Assembly (NCBI GenBank): GCA_028710415.1
Contig: JAQTUE010000022.1
Span: 1 to 64,000 of the forward strand
Length of the DNA stretch: 64,000 nt
Origin: Paludibacter sp.
GTDB lineage: Bacteria; Bacteroidota; Bacteroidia; Bacteroidales; Paludibacteraceae
Reading direction: 5' to 3'
Part shown: positions 44,753 to 52,859 of the stretch, piece after piece
Layout: every line of letters begins with the position of its first letter
How positions within the stretch are numbered: position 1 is the first letter of the stretch
Translations under genes and position numbers: made by a program
Notes under the pieces: generated by a model
Seen by the model: the letters and a program-made list of their open reading frames with translations, nothing else
Told to the model about the DNA's origin: nothing
The model's database searches: none

Positions 44753-45316
44753 ATGAAAAAAACAATTCATATCGCTACTCTACTGATTGCATTTGGCCTT
44801 GTTTCATGTGAGACAGCTGACCAGATCAGCAATGGACTCGATCATCAGGTTCCCGAAGGTAAAACGCTTACCCTTTCAGCGAACGGACAAACAAAAGTAA
44901 TAAATGATAATATTTCGTCCCTATTGTTGTGGGGGGTAGTCCCACAAACCAATCTGGAAACAATAAGTCTGCCAACACTTACAGTTTCAAAAGGAGATAG
45001 TATTAGTATTAGCGTTGTCATTAGCGATAATGTTGCTCTTAAAACTGCTGACCTTGCTATCAGTGAATGGTTGTTTGATAAGTATATTAATTTTTCAAAT
45101 CCGGAAGGTAATATACCAAAAACTCCTCAAAGTTATACTTTCACCGCTAAAGTTGGTGTGCCTCTTAATGCTGTTACTACCCCCTGGTTGGAAGATTATT
45201 ATTTTAATGACGGATCATCGATGAAAATAACTCAGTCGTACCACAAGTTGACGTTGACAGTTATTGATATAAATATGAATCAACGAATAATCCCGATTTT
45301 TGTAAAAGTACAATAA
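44753..45316 (+). CDS. Small lipoprotein of unknown function after SusCD
   Basis: A lipoprotein of 187 residues from ATG 44753 (MKKTIHIATLLIAFGLVSC, lipidated Cys19); an upstream in-frame ATG at 44732 would put a basic extension before the signal and is less likely. The mature part reads as one Ig-like beta-sandwich with LPTLTVSKGDSISISVVISD and KLTLTVIDINMNQRIIPIFV. Position after SusD suggests a SusE-like accessory binding protein. I do not recognise a named family with certainty. A strong terminator follows 10 bp after the stop. Confidence 0.7.
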   Translation: MKKTIHIATLLIAFGLVSCETADQISNGLDHQVPEGKTLTLSANGQTKVINDNISSLLLWGVVPQTNLETISLPTLTVSKGDSISISVVISDNVALKTADLAISEWLFDKYINFSNPEGNIPKTPQSYTFTAKVGVPLNAVTTPWLEDYYFNDGSSMKITQSYHKLTLTVIDINMNQRIIPIFVKVQ

Positions 45317-45325
45317 GATTAATAT

Positions 45326-45365
45326 AAAAAATGAGGTTCCTGATGATTCAGGAACCTCATTTTTT
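45326..45365. terminator. Bidirectional rho-independent terminator
   Basis: An 18-bp perfect stem (core ATGAGGTTCCTGA / TCAGGAACCTCAT) has a TGAT loop, flanked by an A-run on the left and a T-run on the right. It can therefore stop both the plus-strand SusCD operon and the convergent minus-strand HTCS gene. Confidence 0.92.
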
Positions 45366-45543
45366 ATATCAATATCATTGACCTCTGAATTCATAGGCCC
45401 CGATAAATTTTTTCTTCAACAATAAAGTATCAGGAGAGTATCGCTTATTGCATGAATTTCTGACCTGCTTTCAAAAGATGATTGGTGCTTACCTGGTTAT
45501 ATACACCACAACTTCAACTCCTTAAATGGTCACAGGAGTACCG

Positions 45544-48500
45544 TTAAGATTCTTCCCCACTTGGTTTTGTATTATTGATTTTAGCATTTCTGGCATATTC
45601 GCTGGGTGTCATTTTAAATGCTTCAGTAAAACAAGTTGTAAAATAAGATGGAGAATTAAATCCAACATCATAACATACTTCCGATATGTTTTTACCTTGA
45701 AGAGTAAGATATTCACATGCTTTTTTGAGCCTTATATTACGAATAAATTCACCTGTACTTTGTCCAGTGAGGGCTTTGAGTTTCCTGTGTAATCCCATTC
45801 TGCTAATTCCTAATTCATAAGCCAGTGAATCTCCATTGAATTCAGTTTCAATTAATTTTTCAAGTATAATTGAGATCGTCTTTTGTAAGAACATTTCATC
45901 AGGAGAGGAAGAAGCTGTATCATTTTTGTTGAAATCATCCAATGATATTTTCCGGCTATACCGTTCTTTCAGCAGTTCACGTAATTCAATAAGTTTTGAA
46001 ACCCGGATAATCAGGTGTTCAGGGTGGAATGGCTTTGTAATGTATGAATCAGCTCCAATTTTCAATCCTTCAATTTTGTTCTCAATTTCAGATTTTGCAG
46101 TTAGAATAATGATAGGGATATGATCGGTTTCAATTGAAGTCTTCAATCGTTTACACATTTCTATTCCATCCATTTCTGGCATCATCAAATCGCTTATAAT
46201 CAAATCATAATCATTTATTGAGATCATTTCAAGTGCTACAGCTCCATTTTCTGCTTCCTCAATAGTATAGTCTAAAGCCAGAATACTGTGAATATAACTT
46301 CGTATATCCTCATTGTCCTCTACAATTAGAATCCGTTTTTTACTGTGGTTTTTAAATTTTTCAACAGTTGCTTTCTCAGTCTTTATAACATCTATATCCA
46401 CAATATTCTCCAATTTTTCAGGATTAGGGTTTATTTCAGAATCACTCATTATTTCACTTTCCAAATAAGCACTTTTTTCAATTGGGATTGTGATTTTAAA
46501 TACAGTTTTTTGGTTTGGAATACTTTCTACTTCGATGACTCCGTGATGGAGTTCAATTAAATTTTTGACTAAATGTAATCCTATACCCGAGCCTTGTTGC
46601 ATGTTACTTTGTTCCTTTCCCTGATAGAATCTGTCAAAAATGTTCTTAATGTCATACAGTTGAATTCCTTTGCCGTTATCAGTAATCGTTATTTCTACTT
46701 CTTTATTCTTGAGTAGATCTTTTTTAACCGATACTGAGATGGAAATTATACCATCATTATTTGTGAATTTAAATGCATTTGAAAGTAAATTCATCAATGA
46801 TTTATTCAGAAACTCCGTATCGAACCAGGCTAACAAATTATCCTGATCATGAATAAATTCGAACCTTATATTCTTTAATTTTCGTAATTCATCAAATGAA
46901 AGCATAATTTCATTGATTACTAATATTAAATCATGTTTTTGTACTTTTAATTTCATTTGTCCACGTTCAGTTTTACGGAAATCCAGCAACTGATTTACCA
47001 TACCTAATAAACGTTTAGCGTTGCGTAACATCAATTTTAAATGGGCTTTCTTTTCTTCTTCAGTTTCATCAAGTTGCATTTTTTCTAACGGTCCAATGAT
47101 GAGTGTCAATGGAGTTCTGAACTCATGTGAAATGTTAGTGAAAAACTGCAATTTCTCTTGATGCAACTCTTCATCTTTTTCACGTTTAGCTCTTTCAATT
47201 TTTAAATGATTCGCCGTTCGGATTCTAATAGTGAAAAAGAGCCAAACAAAATATAGTATTGAAGCAAGAAGAACTAAATAAATAAAATATGCCCAATAAG
47301 TTTTCCAAAAAGGTGGTTTTATAACTATGTCAATTGAAGCGATATTAGTATCACTCCAAACATCATCAGGACTGGAAGCTTTCACCTTGAAAGTATATTC
47401 ACCCGGAAGCAGGTTCCTAAATGTTACACTGTTCAGGTTGCCTAATTGATTCCACTTCTTATCCGAACCATCCAGGAAATAAGCATAATGAATTTTTTGA
47501 TTTGCATTATAATTGACACCGACAAATTCGATTGTAAATACAGATTGATTATAATTCAATTTAATTTTATCAGCCAGTGTGATGTTTTCCTTTAGAGGGG
47601 AATTTTTATGTTTGGTATCAGAGGGAGTGATTATTTCGTTAAAGACAAGAAGTTTTGTGAAAATAACAGGAGGGCATTTGTCGTTTTTAGTAACATTCAA
47701 TGGATCAAATATATTCAATCCGATAAATCCTCCAAATGCTAATAACCCGTTTGGCAATTTAGCAACCGCCCTATCAGCGAATTCGCGTCCTTGTATCCCG
47801 TCCTGAGTGCTAAAATTCTCAATTTCTTTTGTCATGGGATTCAACTTAGAAATTCCTTTATTGCTGGATATCCATATTTTCCCGGATTTGTCAAGAGCCA
47901 ATGAGCTGATATAATTACTGATTAACCCATTTGATTCTGTATATGTTTTGCCTCTTTTAGTGCGTTGATTAAATACCATAAGACCTTCGCCTTGTGTTGT
48001 CAACCAAATATTGTCTCCATTTATAAGAATGTCACTCACAACATGGGGTGCAAAGATAGTCGGTTTGAGATTTACTTTTTTAGTGCTTATTGTATATGTG
48101 AAAACACCTGCACCATAGGTTCCAATCCATAATGTGCCATCTTTACTTTCCTTAATGCAACGTATTCCTGGCCTGTTATTGAAAGTATTTATTCGTGTAA
48201 TCGTTTTATTGTCTGAATTAAACTTTGCTAGTCCGGTGCTAGTCCCGACCCATATAGTATGATCTTTAGATTCATAAACACAACGTACATCATTCCCTGG
48301 AAGCGAATTGGAATTTTGATTGTTTACTAAATATTGAGTATAATTATTGCCGTTTTTATCAAGTTTAATTAATCCTTTGTTGTAAGTACCAAACCACATA
48401 TTGTTTTGTGAGTCAATAAAAATAGCCTGATAAATTAATCCGGGGAACTTTTTATTAATGTCAAGTTCTTTGATTTGTTCTGTTTGAATATTCATTTCAC

Positions 48501-49683
48501 AAACACCTATTTTTTCAGTTCCCATGGTTCCGATAAATAAATTTCCTTTTTGGTCGGGACAAATTGCGGTAATCGGCGAATTTGGCAAAGAGCTCCTTGC
48601 ATCTGATTCATGCTTGTAAAGTTTAAACTTTGTAGGCGTGCCCCTAAGCATATTGACACCACCCCAAGCTGTGCCAACCCAAATATTATTATCCTGATCG
48701 GCATATAATGAATTGATTGATGAACAGCTAAGCCTGGATGATGATTCACCCTGAGTGATTTCCTGAAATTGAAATTTTGCATTTAAAGAAAATGATCTTA
48801 CTGAGAAATTCATTAAAAATTGCTCTGTACCAATCCAAATCTTTCCGGCATGATCTTCCTTAATAATACCAATGGAGTTATTACTTAACCCCGATGGATA
48901 GTTTATTAAATCCAAATGATTTGTTGTTTCGTTATACAGGTAACACCCTTTTGAAGTACCGATCCAGATTCTTCTAAAACTATCCTGATAAATTGTACGT
49001 ATGAATTGGGAGTTGTCAGGTAAAACATAATAATATAGTTTTTTATCGCTAAAATCATACCTGTATAACCCATTCTGTTGAGTTCCAATCCAAAGACGGT
49101 TATTATCATCTTCGAGTAAACTCATAACATACAAGGGAGGTTGAATATTTTTTATTTTAGGAAGTGTCAAAGCATAAAACTTCTGTTCTTCCCAATTGAA
49201 ATAGTTTACACCATTGCCATAAGTTCCAATCCAGGTCTTGTTTTTATCAATCCCAGAAGTCAGAAATGTAATATCATTGTAAACTAATTTTAGCGGACTT
49301 GTATTTTTTCGAACTTTAATAATGCTGTCAGATTTGTAATCATAGATATTTAATCCATCGGATGTGCCAGCCCATATGTTGCCATCAGGTGCCAGAAGAA
49401 GAGTTTGAGTATGGTTATGAGAGAGAGAATAACGACCGGAATTAACAGAAAAATGGGTGAAACTTTTTCCATCAAACTTATTAAGGCCTTCTTCGGAGGC
49501 AATCCAAATAAAGCCTTTTCGATCTTGCAGTATGTTGTAAATTAAATTGCTTGAAAGGCCTTGTTCTGTTGAGAATTTATTAATTTGATTTGATTCAATT
49601 TTTTGTGAAGATAACCTTGAGGCTATAGAAAAAAACAGAAACAAAAATAATATTTTGTAAGTAATGCGGGTTTGAGTTTTCAT
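45544..49683 (-). CDS. Hybrid two-component system sensor-regulator (HTCS)
   Basis: This 1379-residue single-protein two-component regulator of the type that controls Bacteroidota glycan loci has a signal peptide (1-27). A periplasmic Reg_prop double beta-propeller follows (about 30-690, repeated D-x-x-G-x-x-W-I/V-G-T blades such as GKIWIGTEQFLM), then a Y_Y_Y domain (about 705-790, YAYFLDGSDKKWNQLG) and a TM helix (about 803-823). The cytoplasmic part has HisKA (His853 in HEFRTPL), HATPase (ITDNGKGIQLYD, GSGIGLHLVKNLIELH), a receiver domain (phospho-acceptor Asp1165 in ISDLMMPEMDG) and a C-terminal AraC-type HTH (ISEVCYDVGFNSPSYFTTCF). All key residues are present, so it should be active. 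It is convergent with the tandem SusCD operon and divergent from the GH2-GH78-GH30-GH2 operon, so it likely controls both. Confidence 0.96.
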   Translation of the reverse strand: MKTQTRITYKILFLFLFFSIASRLSSQKIESNQINKFSTEQGLSSNLIYNILQDRKGFIWIASEEGLNKFDGKSFTHFSVNSGRYSLSHNHTQTLLLAPDGNIWAGTSDGLNIYDYKSDSIIKVRKNTSPLKLVYNDITFLTSGIDKNKTWIGTYGNGVNYFNWEEQKFYALTLPKIKNIQPPLYVMSLLEDDNNRLWIGTQQNGLYRYDFSDKKLYYYVLPDNSQFIRTIYQDSFRRIWIGTSKGCYLYNETTNHLDLINYPSGLSNNSIGIIKEDHAGKIWIGTEQFLMNFSVRSFSLNAKFQFQEITQGESSSRLSCSSINSLYADQDNNIWVGTAWGGVNMLRGTPTKFKLYKHESDARSSLPNSPITAICPDQKGNLFIGTMGTEKIGVCEMNIQTEQIKELDINKKFPGLIYQAIFIDSQNNMWFGTYNKGLIKLDKNGNNYTQYLVNNQNSNSLPGNDVRCVYESKDHTIWVGTSTGLAKFNSDNKTITRINTFNNRPGIRCIKESKDGTLWIGTYGAGVFTYTISTKKVNLKPTIFAPHVVSDILINGDNIWLTTQGEGLMVFNQRTKRGKTYTESNGLISNYISSLALDKSGKIWISSNKGISKLNPMTKEIENFSTQDGIQGREFADRAVAKLPNGLLAFGGFIGLNIFDPLNVTKNDKCPPVIFTKLLVFNEIITPSDTKHKNSPLKENITLADKIKLNYNQSVFTIEFVGVNYNANQKIHYAYFLDGSDKKWNQLGNLNSVTFRNLLPGEYTFKVKASSPDDVWSDTNIASIDIVIKPPFWKTYWAYFIYLVLLASILYFVWLFFTIRIRTANHLKIERAKREKDEELHQEKLQFFTNISHEFRTPLTLIIGPLEKMQLDETEEEKKAHLKLMLRNAKRLLGMVNQLLDFRKTERGQMKLKVQKHDLILVINEIMLSFDELRKLKNIRFEFIHDQDNLLAWFDTEFLNKSLMNLLSNAFKFTNNDGIISISVSVKKDLLKNKEVEITITDNGKGIQLYDIKNIFDRFYQGKEQSNMQQGSGIGLHLVKNLIELHHGVIEVESIPNQKTVFKITIPIEKSAYLESEIMSDSEINPNPEKLENIVDIDVIKTEKATVEKFKNHSKKRILIVEDNEDIRSYIHSILALDYTIEEAENGAVALEMISINDYDLIISDLMMPEMDGIEMCKRLKTSIETDHIPIIILTAKSEIENKIEGLKIGADSYITKPFHPEHLIIRVSKLIELRELLKERYSRKISLDDFNKNDTASSSPDEMFLQKTISIILEKLIETEFNGDSLAYELGISRMGLHRKLKALTGQSTGEFIRNIRLKKACEYLTLQGKNISEVCYDVGFNSPSYFTTCFTEAFKMTPSEYARNAKINNTKPSGEES

Positions 49684-50422
49684 GATAATGATTTAATTAT
49701 ACAAAGAAAGGAATTTCGAATTAATCTACCAATATAATAAGATGTAAAATTTACTATTTGAGAGAATACCAATAAAATGTTACAATAGCAAAAGTAAATT
49801 ATCAAATAAAGAAAGTAAATGTTTGTGGCTTTTGCGAAATTTGCATTTTAAAATAAGGGAAATAAAATTAGTTGAAATATCAACTCTTTGATTCATTTAT
49901 TCATTTCCATTAGATTCTCATATAAACTTTAATTAATATGTAAAATTGATTAATGTGAATTGGTTTTACACCTAATATTTTATGCTTATCTCTTTGTAAG
50001 TATTATAATGAATTTATTTTCTATATGATATCGTTTAATACTAATCGTTTCTTATTACACAACCCTAAAATGGTACGAAATGACATCCTATCTATTGGAT
50101 TAATCGCCTGGGTTGTTTTCAAGTTAAATAGATGGTGATAACATTTTAAATGAAACAAAACATTGTGATGATTCGTTGCTGAGAACCGGAAGATAAATTC
50201 TCTGTAATATATAAATTTTCTATAAAGTTTTGAGATAATTATAAGGATACTATCGGATATCCCGGATAGTGTACTAAAATAATCATTAATTATAAAGTTT
50301 TAGTTTAGAAAACTCAAAGTCATACGTTATTATTTTTTTTCTGAATTTTATAATGGATTAAATTCCAACAGCTTATTTTAATTTTAAACCACCACAATGA
50401 TTATTTGTAAAAAAATATATTT
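49684..50422. promoter_or_regulatory. Divergent control region, HTCS and GH operon
   Basis: 739 bp between divergent genes. On the minus strand TACTTTTG (complement of 49790-49797) fits a -7 box for the HTCS gene. Next to it on the plus strand is TGTTACAATAG (49778-49788), which shares ten bases with the 29-bp motif but not the rest. A 22-bp near-palindrome lies at 50249-50270. No clear TAnnTTTG box precedes the GH2 gene. No gene is visible. Confidence 0.5.
50249..50270. promoter_or_regulatory. Near-palindrome, candidate operator
   Basis: ACTATCGGATATC / CCGGATAGT form an imperfect palindrome about 150 bp upstream of the GH2 start. The ends ACTATC/GATAGT match perfectly. It could be a regulator site; no second copy was found in the window. 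Confidence 0.35.
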
Positions 50423-52843
50423 ATGACAAAACACCTTAAATTCCTGGCAACAGCATATTTTCTTATAACAGGTTGTTTTGTAGGAAATGCTCAAAAACAG
50501 GAAAATACTGAGCGCAAACAACTTTTCGATTACAGTTGGAAATTTAATTTAGGAGATACTCCAGCTGCCAGTGCCAACAATTTCGATGATAAGAACTGGA
50601 GAAATATTGATTTACCGCACGATTGGAGCATTGAAGGGAAATTAAACCCAAATAATCCTGTAGGAGGTGATGGAGGTTTCTTCCCTGCAGGCATTGGTTG
50701 GTACCGAAAAACCTTTACACTTCCTGCTCTATGGAAAGGTAAACGCATCTCAATGTATTTCGAAGGTGTTTACATGAATTCCGAGGTATTCATAAATGGG
50801 AAATCGCTTGGAATGCACCCATATGGTTATACAACCTTCAGTTACGACCTTACTCCAGATATCGACTTCAATAATGAAAATGTACTATCGGTAAAGGTTG
50901 ATAATTCAATACAAAAGAATTGCAGGTGGTACAGTGGTTCCGGCATTTATCGTCATGTTTGGATGGTTGTTACCGACCCGATTCATGTTGCACAATGGGG
51001 TGTCGCAATTACAACTGCGGAAGTATCTTCTACAAAAGCAACTGTTCTGATAAAAACGAAGGTGAAAAACGAAACAAACTCTTCACAAAGCCTCGTTCTT
51101 AAAACTGCGCTTTTGAGTGGCAACGCAAAAAATGTTGGTAATAATCAACTGAAAGTAGAACTTTTACCTAATAGCGAAAAGGAAATTGCACAAACCATTA
51201 TCGTATCAAAACCTTCGTTATGGTCACCCGAAACTCCCACTCTTTATGAGGCTCAAATACAAGTATTAAAGGATAAGAATGTGATGGACGATACCAAAAC
51301 CAACTTTGGTATCCGTTCAATTAAATTCAGTCCGGCAAATGGTTTTCAACTTAACGGGAAAATAATAAAAATCAATGGCGGCTGCGTGCATCACGATAAT
51401 GGATGTTTAGGTGCAGCGGCATTTGACCGTGCCGAAGAGCGTCGTGTTGAGCTGCTTAAAGCTGCCGGATTTAATGCAATCCGCACTTCTCACAATCCGC
51501 CATCAGAAGCATTTTTAGCTGCTTGCGACCGCTTGGGAATGATGGTAATAGACGAGGCATTTGATGGCTGGAAAGAACAAAAGAACAAATACGATTACGC
51601 TTCAATTTTTAATGAATGGTGGCAACGCGACCTTGAATCCATGGTATTGCGAGACAGGAATCATCCTTCCATTATTATGTGGAGCATTGGGAACGAAATA
51701 ATTGAAAGAAAGAAACCCGAAGCAGTTGAAACGGCTAAAATGCTTTCCAATTGTATACGTAAAATCGACTTAACACGTCCTGTAACTTCTGCTATGACTA
51801 CTTGGGATAATGATTGGGAAATATTCGACCCTCTAATGGCAACTCATGATGTTTGTGGATATAATTATGAACTTCAGCGTGCACCATTTGACCACTTAAG
51901 AGTCCCTTCTCGAATTATTGTTCAAACAGAATCATACCCGAAAGATGCTTTTGCAAATTGGAAGTTGGTGCGAAATAACAATTATGTCATAGGTGATTTT
52001 GTTTGGACCGCACTCGATTATCTGGGCGAATCAGGTATTGGCCGTTGGTATTATTCAGGCGATATTCCGGGAGAACATTGGGAAGGCAATTTGTTTCCCT
52101 GGCATGGTGCATATTGTGGCGATATTGATTTGACAGGGTGGAGAAAGCCTATATCGCATTATCGCAACATGTTATATAATAATAAGGAAAAGCTCTATAT
52201 GGCAGTTCGGGAGCCTGAACCGGAGCCCATTGAAATTAAAGTAACTAAATGGGCTGTTTGGCCAACATGGGAAAGTTGGACATGGCCGGGTTTTGAAGGT
52301 AAAGGCATACAAGTTGAAATCTATTCCAGGTATCCTAAGGTTCGACTTTACCAAAATAATAAATTCATTGGTGAAAATGCCACAACAGAAGAACAACAGT
52401 TTAAAGCTACGTTTACTGTTCCTTATGCTTCAGGTGAGTTAAGAGCTGTTGGAATATCGGATAATAAAGAAGTGGAAACAACCACCTTAAGAACATCTGG
52501 AAGTGCTGCCAGGTTTAAACTATCAGCCGACCGTTCAACAATTGTGGCCAATGGTCAGGATTTATCATTTGTAACTGTTGAAGTAACGGATAACAATGGA
52601 ATTATTCAACCCAATTGCGAAAATAAATTACAATTCAATATCAATGGTCCCGGAGTAATTGCAGGAGTTGATAATGCCAATCTTAAAGACATTGATTCAT
52701 ATGTTGGTTCTACGCGTAAAGCCTGGCATGGGCGTGCACTTGTTGTTATCAGAAGTACAAAAAATGCAGGTGACATAAAGCTAACAGTAAGTTCACCAGG
52801 CTTAACTGATGCTGTTGCACACATTAATTCTAAAAAAAAATAA
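50423..52843 (+). CDS. GH2 beta-galactosidase-like enzyme (DUF4982 type)
   Basis: This 806-residue secreted retaining beta-glycosidase of family 2 has a signal sequence (1-23). The sugar-binding domain (about 35-190) contains LPHDWSIEG, GGFFPAGIGWYRKTF and RWYSGSGIYRHVW. An Ig-like domain (about 195-300) and a TIM barrel with acid/base Glu425 (SIGNEI) and nucleophile Glu503 (IVQTESYP) follow. A DUF4982 domain (about 610-680) and a C-terminal Ig-like domain (DRSTIVANGQDLSFVTVEV) complete it. This architecture is common in Bacteroidota beta-galactosidases; galactose specificity is likely but not proven. It is first of a four-gene operon, with GH78 17 bp downstream. Confidence 0.93.
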   Translation: MTKHLKFLATAYFLITGCFVGNAQKQENTERKQLFDYSWKFNLGDTPAASANNFDDKNWRNIDLPHDWSIEGKLNPNNPVGGDGGFFPAGIGWYRKTFTLPALWKGKRISMYFEGVYMNSEVFINGKSLGMHPYGYTTFSYDLTPDIDFNNENVLSVKVDNSIQKNCRWYSGSGIYRHVWMVVTDPIHVAQWGVAITTAEVSSTKATVLIKTKVKNETNSSQSLVLKTALLSGNAKNVGNNQLKVELLPNSEKEIAQTIIVSKPSLWSPETPTLYEAQIQVLKDKNVMDDTKTNFGIRSIKFSPANGFQLNGKIIKINGGCVHHDNGCLGAAAFDRAEERRVELLKAAGFNAIRTSHNPPSEAFLAACDRLGMMVIDEAFDGWKEQKNKYDYASIFNEWWQRDLESMVLRDRNHPSIIMWSIGNEIIERKKPEAVETAKMLSNCIRKIDLTRPVTSAMTTWDNDWEIFDPLMATHDVCGYNYELQRAPFDHLRVPSRIIVQTESYPKDAFANWKLVRNNNYVIGDFVWTALDYLGESGIGRWYYSGDIPGEHWEGNLFPWHGAYCGDIDLTGWRKPISHYRNMLYNNKEKLYMAVREPEPEPIEIKVTKWAVWPTWESWTWPGFEGKGIQVEIYSRYPKVRLYQNNKFIGENATTEEQQFKATFTVPYASGELRAVGISDNKEVETTTLRTSGSAARFKLSADRSTIVANGQDLSFVTVEVTDNNGIIQPNCENKLQFNINGPGVIAGVDNANLKDIDSYVGSTRKAWHGRALVVIRSTKNAGDIKLTVSSPGLTDAVAHINSKKK

Positions 52844-52859
52844 TTACGAACTATAAACC

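Noticed and set aside
46345-46560. Frames opposite the large HTCS and SusC genes
   Set aside because: They lie entirely within strongly supported genes on the other strand and lack recognisable domains.
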